Assembly (NCBI RefSeq): GCF_900103545.1
Contig: NZ_FNHH01000010.1
Location: 1 to 64,000, forward strand
Origin: Daejeonella rubra
GTDB lineage: Bacteria; Bacteroidota; Bacteroidia; Sphingobacteriales; Sphingobacteriaceae
Length of the DNA: 64,000 bases
Direction: 5' to 3'
The notes beneath the pieces are model-generated. The model worked only from the letters and a program-made list of their open reading frames with translations. It searched no databases and had not been told where the DNA came from. Below are positions 8,076-16,410 of this stretch, one piece after another. Within the stretch, counting starts at the first letter, position 1, and every line of letters starts with the position of its first letter. The translations under genes and the position numbers were made by a program.

Positions 8076-8801
8076 TTATTTCCCCATAGCATATCGAATA
8101 CCCTCTAGAATATGCTTCAGAAAAAGAGGTTCTGTATATTTATCATCTGCATGGCCTAAAGCAGTATAAAATGCTCTGCCGCCCTCAAATTTATGATACC
8201 AGGCCATAGGATGATAAGCTCCATTTGTTCCACCTTTGTAACTTGACTCATCAACGGTTAAAAGCACATGAATATCAGGATTGATATTTTTGAAATTATA
8301 TAACTCCTCTTTTATATTCCATAATGCGGGCAGATGACGTGTGGAAGAATGATTTGGATCAATCACCTTAAATGTTGCCTGCTGTTGTACAGGATGTCCA
8401 TTAAAAACTGCACCCACTAGTCTTCCATACCATGACCATCCATATTCTCCAGCTGAGGCACCATGAATTCCCATATATCCACCCCCTGAACGAATGTAAT
8501 TTTCAAAATTGAGCTGTTGTATGCTATCCAGCATATCACCTGATGTACTTAAAAAGACAACTGCCTTATACTTTTTCAGTGATTCCTTATTAAAAACAGA
8601 AGCATTGGAACTGGTGTCAACCTGAAACTTATGCTCCCGTCCTAATTTGGATATAGCAGCTATTCCTGATGGAATTGAAAGATGTTTAAACGCTGCCGTT
8701 TTATAAAAGATTAGGATTCTTTTTGGTGCAGAACCGGCTTTAACTTCAGCGAAAAAGCTGAATATAAAAATTATCAAAAAGGACAATATCGTTCGTTTCA
8801 T
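8076..8801 (-). CDS. ThuA-domain secreted protein
   Basis: 241 aa. An N-terminal signal (ILSFLIIFIFSFFAEVKA) is followed by a ThuA-like glutamine-amidotransferase fold: KRILIFYKTAAFKHLS, VVFLSTSGDMLD, GGGYMGIHGAS and a late GGRAFYTALGHADD motif near residue 210. ThuA domains are linked to sugar metabolism in Bacteroidota and often accompany secreted sugar dehydrogenases; their activity is not settled. It lies 20 bp downstream of the degenerate helicase gene on the same strand. The start chosen is ATG 8801 just before the signal peptide. Confidence 0.9.
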   Translation of the reverse strand: MKRTILSFLIIFIFSFFAEVKAGSAPKRILIFYKTAAFKHLSIPSGIAAISKLGREHKFQVDTSSNASVFNKESLKKYKAVVFLSTSGDMLDSIQQLNFENYIRSGGGYMGIHGASAGEYGWSWYGRLVGAVFNGHPVQQQATFKVIDPNHSSTRHLPALWNIKEELYNFKNINPDIHVLLTVDESSYKGGTNGAYHPMAWYHKFEGGRAFYTALGHADDKYTEPLFLKHILEGIRYAMGK

Positions 8802-8821
8802 TTGGTACAATAAAATCGCGA

Positions 8822-10108
8822 CTACCTGTTTTTAAATTTCATTTTTGCCTTTTCTCTGGAGCTGTAATTATAATCTTTTATGTTGCTTTGTTTTTTGGCA
8901 TGAAATGCTGAACCTGATTCAGTCTCCTGAACTTCAGTTTTAACAGTCTTCTTAGGTTTGTCCTTTTCGATAACAAGATCTTCAGGTAATTCAGCCAATG
9001 GAATTGGGAGGCCAATAGCCTGCTCGATCTTTTTCACCATTGACAGTTCCAGATCAGTTGCAAAACTAATGGCGAGAGCTTCACCGCTCTCAATGGAAGT
9101 GTTCTTTACGATCCTGCCTATAAAAGTTTCCATTTCAAGCGGCATCTCCAGATGGAAAATAAATGGAATATCATTAAGGTCTAATGATTCCTTAAGATCA
9201 TCCGCTACAAGCAATATTCTTGTATCCTCAGATTGTTTAAAATCATCGATCAGGTCAAAACCCGGATGATCGAAAAACAAGGGTTTATAGATCGCAATTT
9301 CTTTATCAAGGTATTTAAAAAGGCTTTTAAATACCTTTTCGGCAGTAAGTCTCGTATTTACAAACACAAGCACTTTACTAAATACGTCTTTGTCTTTTAA
9401 TAAAAGATTGAGCAGATTGACTTTCGTTTTAAAATCCGGAACCTTGTAAAGGATCTGGTCGATAGTCTCCAGCTTTTGCTCTCCCAGGTCATCAATTTCA
9501 AAAGTTGTTGCCTGGTTCATAAACTGACTGGTCAGGAGATTCAGTTTATCATGAAATACATCCGTAAATATTAAATGCTGACATTTTACAATACTTCTGG
9601 CAAGTTCGGCAACAGGTAATTGCATGCCACGCTTCACTATTTCTGCAGCATCATCCACTATAAACATCATGATCTTATTGAGATTCAGCCCCAGCTTCAG
9701 ATAGATAGCCCTTGCACGATCAGGAGTCGCAACCACGATATCAGCACCATCTGCAAGAGCATTCATCTGCGATTCCATTCCTCCTTCAGGATATAATCCT
9801 ACGATCCGTATGGTTTTATTTTTATTTAAAAGTTCATATCGTTCAATTACCGCTAAAACATGCTCTTTATCCGGAACCAGCACCAAAGCTCTGGGAGCTT
9901 CTTCAAAGCCATATTTTAAGCGCATCAATGAACCAAGAACATAAGTACTTGTTTTACCTGAGCCCTGAGGTGCAATGGCAATAATATCCTGTGCTCCCAG
10001 AATACGGGACATCGTTTTAAGCTGAATTTCTTTGGGACCCAGGTAGCCTGCATCAGTCATCGCTCTGACCAAGGGCTTACTCAGCTTTAATTTCTCTAAC
10101 AAGACCAT
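8822..10108 (-). CDS. DEAD-box-like helicase with degenerate catalytic motifs
   Basis: 428 aa, two RecA-like domains plus a basic C-terminal tail. The Q-motif region (GYLGPKEIQ) and Walker A (APQGSGKTST) are intact. The Walker B box, normally DEAD, reads VDDAAE; motif III (normally SAT) reads TDV; the motif V region reads ADDLKESLDLND; and motif VI keeps only part of HRxGRxxR as FIGRIVKNTS. The fold is therefore clear, but ATP hydrolysis and strand separation may be lost or altered. A canonical paralogue lies at 21065-22315. It may serve as an RNA-binding or regulatory protein. Start: ATG 10108. Confidence 0.85.
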   Translation of the reverse strand: MVLLEKLKLSKPLVRAMTDAGYLGPKEIQLKTMSRILGAQDIIAIAPQGSGKTSTYVLGSLMRLKYGFEEAPRALVLVPDKEHVLAVIERYELLNKNKTIRIVGLYPEGGMESQMNALADGADIVVATPDRARAIYLKLGLNLNKIMMFIVDDAAEIVKRGMQLPVAELARSIVKCQHLIFTDVFHDKLNLLTSQFMNQATTFEIDDLGEQKLETIDQILYKVPDFKTKVNLLNLLLKDKDVFSKVLVFVNTRLTAEKVFKSLFKYLDKEIAIYKPLFFDHPGFDLIDDFKQSEDTRILLVADDLKESLDLNDIPFIFHLEMPLEMETFIGRIVKNTSIESGEALAISFATDLELSMVKKIEQAIGLPIPLAELPEDLVIEKDKPKKTVKTEVQETESGSAFHAKKQSNIKDYNYSSREKAKMKFKNR

Positions 10109-10150
10109 GCAAACAGATTTTTTATTTTGAAATGCAAAGGTAGCAGAATA

Positions 10151-10178
10151 GTATTGAGTATTAAGTATTGAGTATTGA
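10151..10178. repeat. Four 7-bp tandem units (gtattra)
   Basis: Four head-to-tail copies of gtattga/gtattaa lie just upstream of the degenerate helicase gene. They are short and AT-rich, and could vary in copy number by slippage. Confidence 0.6.
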
Positions 10179-10244
10179 GATTTAAGTTAATAGGCCGAGA
10201 CATGTAAGAGACACATGGATGCCTGATTATATAGAAACACAGAG

Positions 10245-10266
10245 TAAACGCGGACTAAACGCGGAC
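10245..10266. repeat. Two 11-bp direct repeats (taaacgcggac)
   Basis: Two perfect tandem copies of taaacgcggac in the gap before the DUF6266 gene. The rest of 10109-10390 holds no gene that I can see. Confidence 0.6.
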
Positions 10267-10390
10267 AAAACACAAATAAAACAGAAGTATATCCGTGTTT
10301 AGTACGGGTTTAATTCCTGGTTACCAAGTGTTTAATTTGAATTTCTCCGGAACTTTTCCTATATTTAGTATAGACATAAACCGAAGAGTT

Positions 10391-11017
10391 ATGGCAAGAT
10401 TAATCAATGGTATCAATGGCCCCTTTGTAGGAAAGGCGGGGGCTGTGATAGGTTATACTGTAAATGGTATAGGATATATGAAGGGTCTTTATAAAAAAAG
10501 GACCAAAAAGCCAAAGGAAGGCGAGGCTCTTAACCGCAAAAAATTTGCGGCTGCACAAGCCTGGCTACAACCTGTTACAGATTTTGTTAGGGTTGGATTT
10601 AAGGGCTATAATGAACGATTTCAGGGATTTACAGCAGCCAAATCATGGCTAATGAAGAATTGTATTCAGGTAATTGATGGTGAAATCCGGATTGACCCTG
10701 CGCTTGTAAAAATCAGTTCGGGAAATTTACCCCTTCCCGAAAATATACAATGCAGCATGCAGGAACCGAATACCTTCCGTATCAGCTGGACTCCGGTTAG
10801 GGAAAGAGGCTTTCTTCATGATCAGGCCATGGTGATGGCTTATGATCTGAAAAACGGTGCTTATGGCCTGGTTTTGGGCAGTGACAGGACTTCCGGTGAA
10901 GTACTGGTACCTGTTCATCCCTCGCCTTACCCCTATCATGTTTACCTGGCTTTTATCGCTGCCGACCGAAGCAGGCAATCGGATAGTGTGTATTTGGGGG
11001 AGTTTTGGGTTTCATAG
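10391..11017 (+). CDS. DUF6266-family protein
   Basis: 208 aa. The N-terminal half carries the family pattern: MARLINGINGPFVGKAG, VGYTVNG-like YTVNGIGYMKGL, the basic KKRTKKP segment, and QAWLQPVTDFVRVGFKGY. The C-terminal half (about residues 115-208) looks like an Ig/fibronectin-like beta domain (FRISWTPV...). DUF6266 proteins are common in Pedobacter and relatives and have no assigned function. The start is the ATG at 10391, which matches the family N-terminus; the frame can be extended only to a GTG at 10295. It is the sole plus-strand gene of the accessory island and is convergent with the DUF3037-like gene, 15 bp apart. Confidence 0.88.
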   Translation: MARLINGINGPFVGKAGAVIGYTVNGIGYMKGLYKKRTKKPKEGEALNRKKFAAAQAWLQPVTDFVRVGFKGYNERFQGFTAAKSWLMKNCIQVIDGEIRIDPALVKISSGNLPLPENIQCSMQEPNTFRISWTPVRERGFLHDQAMVMAYDLKNGAYGLVLGSDRTSGEVLVPVHPSPYPYHVYLAFIAADRSRQSDSVYLGEFWVS

Positions 11018-11032
11018 TCTTAGGAAAGACAA

Positions 11033-11917
11033 TTATTGAATTTCACTTAGAACCTCAGAAAACTTTTTTGCTCCGGTTTTCTTGATGTCCTCGGTTACTT
11101 TTGCAAGTTCATTAGTTCCAATGACAGAGTATGAATAATCGCTAGGTGATTGAGATTTCAGCATCTCATATAAATTTCTATAAGAAGCCTTTTTTCCCTG
11201 GTATTTATCTACTACTAAATAATGTTTATTCTCTTCTGGCTGAATACTCAACTCTCCCCTTCCAAATAAATCTATACGATGGTTAAGACTTTCTAAATCA
11301 GTAACTTGAGTATTTAGTTTATCTATTGGTGGCTCAGCATTTAAATCAATAGATTTTACAGTGTAAATCACTCCGTTCATTCCAATACCGTCTAACCTAT
11401 AATCAAAAAATAAATTAGGTATAACCCCTTTTTTCATTTTGTAATTAATATCAATTTTATCTTTTAAAGGCACGATAAAAGCTTTATTTACCGCATTAGT
11501 AAACGTACGATCAATTATTGGTTTGGGTGGTATCTCAATATTCAGCTCGATATACCTTTTGAAGAAATTATCAAACTTTTCTTTATCAAAAGACATATTA
11601 ATACCCGATGGCTTGTCAAATTTTAAAAAACCGTTATTATATATGGATAAGCGCTCTAAATATTCAACGTTAAAAGTTAAATCACTAAACAAAGGCTTAT
11701 TAGAGAGTATTTCATCATCAATAAAAGATTTGATTTTATCGAGTGTATATTCTAATAATGAAACATTTAGGGGATTGATTTTTTTCACAAGACTAACCTT
11801 TTCAACTGAAAACTTATAAAAAACATCTTTGCCAGAAATCACAACCATCCCCACCGCTAAGTTTTCGTTGGTTAGCGAGTTATTTATAAACCGTACGATG
11901 CTATAGAATGATTTCAT
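11033..11917 (-). CDS. DUF3037-like protein coupled to a HipA-like kinase
   Basis: 294 aa. The N-terminus (FYSIVRFINN then AVGMVV) matches the start of DUF3037 proteins, which are often encoded next to HipA-like kinases. The remaining residues (about 120-294) are unrecognised and make it longer than a minimal DUF3037 protein. Its ATG overlaps the kinase stop (ATGA), so the two are translationally coupled and probably act together. No catalytic motif is evident. It could be a partner, substrate or antidote of the kinase. Base composition is AT-rich like the rest of the island. Confidence 0.6.
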   Translation of the reverse strand: MKSFYSIVRFINNSLTNENLAVGMVVISGKDVFYKFSVEKVSLVKKINPLNVSLLEYTLDKIKSFIDDEILSNKPLFSDLTFNVEYLERLSIYNNGFLKFDKPSGINMSFDKEKFDNFFKRYIELNIEIPPKPIIDRTFTNAVNKAFIVPLKDKIDINYKMKKGVIPNLFFDYRLDGIGMNGVIYTVKSIDLNAEPPIDKLNTQVTDLESLNHRIDLFGRGELSIQPEENKHYLVVDKYQGKKASYRNLYEMLKSQSPSDYSYSVIGTNELAKVTEDIKKTGAKKFSEVLSEIQ

Positions 11918-12753
11918 TTGCAATAACCTAAATAGATACTTGAAATTGTTTTATTTCTTTCCTTGTTTGATAAGATTTCTTTTATTTTCTGTTTGCCCGC
12001 TTTACTCAATCCAAAGTGTTTTGGGACACATTCTAAAACATCATCAATACTTTCCAAAGTATCATTAATATTTGATAAAATTTCAGATGATAAGTTTTTT
12101 ACCTCATTCACACTAACAAAATTACAAATACTTTTGAACATGGGTGTTAACATGATAGAGTTATTGTCTGCCCTATCCATTATAGCTAATTTCAAATCTT
12201 TATAATTAGGCTGATAAGCAAACGCTTGCGTATTGTCTATCGGAATAAAGGTAAAACCATCCCCAGAGGCAGCTAAGAGTAAATTAGGATTTCCCTTACG
12301 CCTGTCCATATTGCCAATCCATTTATCAAAAACAGCAATTTTAATAAAGTCTACCGGATTAGTGTATTTATTAAAATCAAACTTATTTTTAAGGTTTAAA
12401 TTAAAAATATCCAGTTCAGTTACGGAACTAATATATTCTGTTCCAAAAAACTGAGGAGAATACAAATGGTAATTTTCGTATCTCTTATCCATGTATTTAC
12501 CTTCTTTTACGAAATATTCTACTAATTCCTTGTCTATGGTAATTTGTGCCTGTTGAGGCACTGGAATTTTCCATAACTGGAGGAAATAGTTACAAAGAAC
12601 CTCATTAATTAAATCGATTAACGGTGGATTCTTATTAAATACTGTTTTTACTATATACTGAGAGCCATCTTCGCATTCTACACGCAAAGGAGTGCTATTT
12701 GTTTGATAACACTCATGGATTTTAATTGCGAAAAGCTCTTTCAGTTGTTCCAA
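11914..12753 (-). CDS. HipA-like kinase (stand-alone, HipA_2 type)
   Basis: 279 aa protein-kinase-like fold. Visible elements: the ATP-binding lysine in YIVKTV (K36), E51 in LINEVLCNYF followed by KIPVP as in HipA, the catalytic loop NMDRRKGNPN (D150, N155) and the metal-binding aspartate in PIDNTQAF (D173). HipA proteins phosphorylate a cytoplasmic target such as a tRNA synthetase and are toxins when paired with HipB. No HipB-like HTH gene is present here; the coupled partner is DUF3037-like instead. The start is TTG at 12753, because an in-frame stop lies five codons upstream. Function beyond kinase fold is unknown. Confidence 0.8.
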   Translation of the reverse strand: MEQLKELFAIKIHECYQTNSTPLRVECEDGSQYIVKTVFNKNPPLIDLINEVLCNYFLQLWKIPVPQQAQITIDKELVEYFVKEGKYMDKRYENYHLYSPQFFGTEYISSVTELDIFNLNLKNKFDFNKYTNPVDFIKIAVFDKWIGNMDRRKGNPNLLLAASGDGFTFIPIDNTQAFAYQPNYKDLKLAIMDRADNNSIMLTPMFKSICNFVSVNEVKNLSSEILSNINDTLESIDDVLECVPKHFGLSKAGKQKIKEILSNKERNKTISSIYLGYCK

Positions 12754-12816
12754 AACAATGTTAATTTATTTCTTCGTATTTCTCTTTACTAAAAGAGTCA
12801 TTTATTGATCAACAAG

Positions 12817-13356
12817 CTAAAAAATTGATGGTATTTCTGTAACAGAGATTACGGAGTATTTATATGGTGTTGTAGTATATTGTATTGATCTGACGTGAAG
12901 AGCAGAAATCCCTCCATCAAAACTGTTCGAAGAATTACCTGTTGAGGAATGATAAGTTCCATTTAACTTAAACCTATAACCCTTAGCACCTTGATTAAAA
13001 ACCAAATAAGTACGTTTTGCACCTGCATTAAAATAAATCAAAATGAGATGGTTATTAATATTTTTTTCTAAAATAGTACCAATACCTACATCCGCTAATG
13101 CTTTATTGAATTCAGTATTTGACATGTCTTGTTGTTTGCCTGTTAATAACTTAAATAATTCAAGTATACGTTGGCCTCTATTCTTTTCTTCTTGAGTCAA
13201 ACCATCAACAATTCTTTCACTTTCATCGATATAATTGTCAATATCTCCATTAACATAAGCTATTTTAAAATTATTTATCATGGTCGAAACTTGCGCAAAG
13301 GCTGTCGCATAGCCCAAACTGAGAAAAAAAATAATGAATATTATTTTAACTTTCAT
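12817..13356 (-). CDS. Secreted hypothetical protein
   Basis: 179 aa, not recognised. Residues 1-21 form a signal peptide (IIFIIFFLSLGYATAFA, then Q). The mature part has an acidic helical region (residues 22-85) and a beta-rich end (YRFKLNGTYHSSTGNSS, SVISVTEIPSIF). It lies 2 bp downstream of the HEPN gene, so it is probably co-transcribed with it, and 63 bp upstream of the HipA-like kinase. An exported protein among intracellular effectors is odd; it may be an unrelated passenger. Confidence 0.65.
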   Translation of the reverse strand: MKVKIIFIIFFLSLGYATAFAQVSTMINNFKIAYVNGDIDNYIDESERIVDGLTQEEKNRGQRILELFKLLTGKQQDMSNTEFNKALADVGIGTILEKNINNHLILIYFNAGAKRTYLVFNQGAKGYRFKLNGTYHSSTGNSSNSFDGGISALHVRSIQYTTTPYKYSVISVTEIPSIF

Positions 13357-13358
13357 AT

Positions 13359-14051
13359 TTATTTTTTTAGCACTATTCCTTCCAATACTTCTATCAGGTT
13401 CACCAAATTGTCTATTTCTTCAACTATATATTTGTTATGCGATAAGAGCAATTCCGGGAATGCTAATAAATCTATTTGATTTTGACCTTCATAAGATTCT
13501 GGAAGAAAATTCTGCATAATCAGAGAATTATTATGTGCAAATTCGTTCCTATTTAAGTCATCCAAATTCGTTTTTACATCGTTAATCCAAAGGTAATATG
13601 GGTTTCCTAACAACTCAGGGTAATCAAGTCGAAGTTGCTGAACCACCCCTGAAAAATATGTTCGTTTGATATCTTTTAGAGTTTTTAAATAAGTATTTAA
13701 AACGAGTCCCACCCTATTCCAATAAGCATATATACAATGAATGGTAGATTCGATCATAAATGTGTATCTATGATTATAAACATTTGGCCTACCTTGTTTG
13801 GCACTTATCTTATCCCTGAATAAAAAACAGTTTGCCAGGCCGAAGTGAATTTGGCAACTTAATCCTTGTATTTCGTAAAGAAAATGATAGCGATGTTCAT
13901 CAAATATCTTATTAAAAAAACTAAAATTTGCTAAACGAGTCCAATAATCGTTTTCATCATAAACATCTTGAATTGCAATTAAATTACTAATGTTAAATTG
14001 TTTGGAAATTTCCAGCACTGAGTTATCAAGGTATTCATAAAATTCTTCCAT
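13359..14051 (-). CDS. Putative HEPN-domain protein with R-x4-H motif
   Basis: 230 aa, largely helical. Near the C-terminal third it carries RNEFAH (R168 to H173), the R-x4-H signature of HEPN ribonucleases, followed by N174-N175 and preceded by a helix (WINDVKTNLDDLN). The overall look resembles large HEPN proteins of the Cthe_2314 type. HEPN proteins with this motif often cut RNA in toxin-antitoxin or abortive-infection systems. The gene follows a small ORF by 11 bp and a decayed hsdS end, and precedes a secreted protein. The family call is from the motif and context; other HEPN-like or non-catalytic roles are possible. Confidence 0.55.
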   Translation of the reverse strand: MEEFYEYLDNSVLEISKQFNISNLIAIQDVYDENDYWTRLANFSFFNKIFDEHRYHFLYEIQGLSCQIHFGLANCFLFRDKISAKQGRPNVYNHRYTFMIESTIHCIYAYWNRVGLVLNTYLKTLKDIKRTYFSGVVQQLRLDYPELLGNPYYLWINDVKTNLDDLNRNEFAHNNSLIMQNFLPESYEGQNQIDLLAFPELLLSHNKYIVEEIDNLVNLIEVLEGIVLKK

Positions 14052-14062
14052 CTTCTAACAAC

Positions 14063-14365
14063 TTACTTCACCAACAACATCAAATGCAATAATAATCCCA
14101 ACGCCGGTGAATGTGTACGAGGCACATAAGGCTTAAAATTGGCTGTTTTAAAATCGTTCAGTTCCAAGTAAGCTTGATGAACGCCTTTTAAATCCATCTT
14201 CCATTGCATTCCCGAGGACTTACGAACAAAGTTCATCGTTGAGTCATTGATGCTTATCACATCATAAAATTTACCTGTTAAGCTATTGAAGCTATTTGCT
14301 GATTTAGCTAAATTGTAGAAGTCTTGATAAGAAATTGTAGGTTGTGTTTTTTTATATTTCATCAT
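14063..14365 (-). CDS. Small hypothetical protein coupled to the hsdS remnant
   Basis: 100 aa, unrecognised. It has a central region with a conserved look (KFYDVISINDSTMNFVRK, then WKMDLKGVHQAY) and a hydrophobic C-terminus (ALGLLLHLMLL). The start is placed at the ATG ATG pair at 14365/14362, overlapping the TAA of the hsdS remnant at 14352; the longer reading begins with TTG. The overlap suggests it was once translated from the same mRNA as hsdS, so it may be an accessory gene of a type I restriction locus. Function unknown. Confidence 0.55.
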   Translation of the reverse strand: MMKYKKTQPTISYQDFYNLAKSANSFNSLTGKFYDVISINDSTMNFVRKSSGMQWKMDLKGVHQAYLELNDFKTANFKPYVPRTHSPALGLLLHLMLLVK

Positions 14366-14480
14366 TAGATACATTATACGATACAGAATCCTCCGCAACT
14401 ATCCCCAATTCCCCCTCATCTTCTTCATACGCCCCGCCAACCTTAACCTGCCCATTCATTAACATTGGTAATAACCAATC
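14352..14480 (-). pseudogene. C-terminal remnant of a type I restriction specificity subunit (hsdS)
   Basis: In one frame on the minus strand, 42 codons begin right after an in-frame TGA (14481-14483) with DWLLPMLMNGQVKV. That pattern is typical of the extreme C-terminus of HsdS proteins, which often end with a long helix and a WLLPMLMNGQ motif. An acidic tail of about 25 residues follows before the TAA at 14352. Nothing recognisable of the target-recognition domains remains upstream. It is read as the surviving 3' end of a deleted or decayed hsdS. The evidence is short but specific. Confidence 0.5.
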
Positions 14481-14512
14481 TCATTAATAACAATCGCCTT
14501 ATGATATTGCTA

Positions 14513-14640
14513 TCATTTCTGAGTCAGCAAAGCAAACAGATCTTCATTAAGATAATAATTTCCTGTTCCTAATTTATGTGGATTTTATCTTCCGCCAGTT
14601 TATTTAGTAAATCTTGACTCTAAAATATCTAATATATAGC
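14513..14640 (-). pseudogene. Frameshifted winged-helix tail, Fic-protein-like
   Basis: On the minus strand two adjoining frames read QDLLNKLAEDKIH and then KLGTGNYYLNEDLFALLTQK before a TGA at 14513. Joined by one frameshift they form a winged-helix ending much like the C-terminus of many Fic/DOC proteins. In Bacteroidota, Fic genes often sit inside type I restriction loci beside hsdS, which is the next remnant here. The rest of the gene is gone. From 14641 to 14928 I see no gene and no further remnant. Confidence 0.35.
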
Positions 14641-14928
14641 TCGTCTTTTTAAAAGAAATTTAAAAATCAATACAAAAATAAAATTTCATGTAAAGCAACG
14701 ACAAAATCTTAACCAATAGCACAACTTTGCATAAAAGATATGATTATTTGAATTGAGGATTATTTATAAGGATTTGTTCAACGAAGGTTTCTTTGGATAA
14801 AGTGCTTTACACTAGCCCATTAAACTATATCGAGCTCAATTGGCTTATTAAATTTCAAAGTCAATGATGTATTTATAATCCAATTGGGATAGAAAGGTAT
14901 CGGTACGCTATTATCGCCTGGTCAATTA

Positions 14929-16170
14929 TTATTCAAGCAGCAGAGCCTCATCTTCATCATCCGATAAGCTCAGCGATATCGTGTCTGCACCTGCAATTCC
15001 TTCAATAGAACCTTTAATACTTGATGCATTCAACAGCACTTTATCTAATTGCTTTTCACGCATTTTCCACATTTTCTCCATTGCATCGCGTTCTCTGTGG
15101 ATAGACAAACGCATACTCATATAACCTTCACGAATGGCTTTCCATTGTTCTGAAAACTCAGTCCCTGTCAGATAATCATAAAGCATATGCATTTTATCCC
15201 CCCTGTTCTCTTGTGATTTGGAAGAATTATAAAGTCTCAGAATACCATCCCTTAAAACATATGCTACAGCCTTTACTTCCTCAAAAGAACAGATCCATAC
15301 ACCATCTTTTTCACCAAAACAATTCATGCCTTTGGGATAGCTTTGAGTGACAATAACAGCCACATCAACTCCGGCCCCCCGCATATCCTTTTTGAGCTTA
15401 TCTATCCAATCGTTTGAAAAATCTTTGGTCCGCTTGCTTTCATAGATAATTTTGCCACAATCCTGACCGAATTTATTCCTTACAGTTTGAATACAATCCG
15501 CACCGCGAACACCCTTGCCTACCTCACCTATAGTATCAAAGGGGAAGGTACTCTTTAACAATTCTTCCAGTATTAGTTCCTGAACCTCGCCCTGCAATTG
15601 CATAGAACCTTGCTCGGCTTTGCGTCTCATTTCATCAGCCAGCTTTTTCTGATCTTCCAATTGCTTTTCCAGCTCCTTTACTCTTAACTGATGCTCTGTT
15701 TCTTTTAGCAGATTTTTTTCAATTTCCTGTTTTTTTATCTGCTCAACGATCTGGTTGCGTTCGGCCTGCATTTTCCGCTGGATCTCCAATTCCATTTCTT
15801 CCGCTCTGGTTTTAAGCTCCTGCTCCTTTCTAATAAAATCAAGCTCCTTCTGACCGGCAAGTTTTAACTTTTCCTGATTCTCTTTATTGGTATTTTCTAA
15901 AAAGGTTAATTTATTCTCAAAATCTACAGCAATACTTTTACGAACCGCTTCCTCAAGATTGATCTTTTCCTGAGCCAGCTGCTGCTCATATTTAACAGAA
16001 AGTGCTTTTTGCTGAAATTTAAAATCCTCTTCCTTCTTTAGAAATTCCTCATCCTTCTTCTTCTGCCAGGCAATCATCTTATCACGTAACTCCTGCTCAT
16101 ATTCCTTACCAATTGCTTCTTCGAGAGGAAATGAATGGCCGCATGAAGGGCATTTTACTTCTGTTGACAT
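14929..16170 (-). CDS. DUF2130 coiled-coil protein
   Basis: 413 aa. It begins with a half zinc-ribbon (C7-P-S-C10-G-H12), then a long charged coiled coil (about residues 20-200), then a globular DUF2130 domain. That domain includes FDTIGEVGKGVRGADC, IIYESKRTKDFSNDWIDKLK and VAVIVTQSYPKGM near residues 210-285. The E/K pattern in YESKRTKDF recalls PD-(D/E)XK nucleases, but this is a suggestion only. DUF2130 proteins are cytoplasmic and uncharacterised, often near restriction or mobile genes. Here the gene borders the decayed restriction remnants. Start: ATG 16170. Confidence 0.88.
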   Translation of the reverse strand: MSTEVKCPSCGHSFPLEEAIGKEYEQELRDKMIAWQKKKDEEFLKKEEDFKFQQKALSVKYEQQLAQEKINLEEAVRKSIAVDFENKLTFLENTNKENQEKLKLAGQKELDFIRKEQELKTRAEEMELEIQRKMQAERNQIVEQIKKQEIEKNLLKETEHQLRVKELEKQLEDQKKLADEMRRKAEQGSMQLQGEVQELILEELLKSTFPFDTIGEVGKGVRGADCIQTVRNKFGQDCGKIIYESKRTKDFSNDWIDKLKKDMRGAGVDVAVIVTQSYPKGMNCFGEKDGVWICSFEEVKAVAYVLRDGILRLYNSSKSQENRGDKMHMLYDYLTGTEFSEQWKAIREGYMSMRLSIHRERDAMEKMWKMREKQLDKVLLNASSIKGSIEGIAGADTISLSLSDDEDEALLLE

Positions 16171-16194
16171 GCTTTTAAATTTATAAAATGAAAC

Positions 16195-16297
16195 ATCCGG
16201 ATAAAAAAACGAATCGACAATATACTAATAATATTAGTATTGTATCATTAAAACTGTTACCTTTTAATAATAATATTCTTAGTATCCGGACATTAGT
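16195..16297. repeat. Short inverted-repeat element with CCGGAT cores
   Basis: catccggataaaaa at 16195-16208 faces tatccggacattagt at 16283-16297 in inverted orientation, about 100 bp apart. Between them is the near-palindrome tactaat-aat-attagta. The ends resemble the ends of the 28661-29404 element (gtgtccggataaaaa). It may be a tiny MITE-like relic, or a regulatory region between the divergent DUF2130 and methyltransferase genes. The rest of 16171-16410 is AT-rich with nothing recognised. Confidence 0.35.
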
Positions 16298-16410
16298 CAG
16301 AAAATAAGGATAATCTTATCATAAGCTGTATTTTTGCTAAAATTAACACCAAAAAATAATTAACAGCTTTATATCTCAAAAATATTTTTTAGATATAATC
16401 ACACATAATA

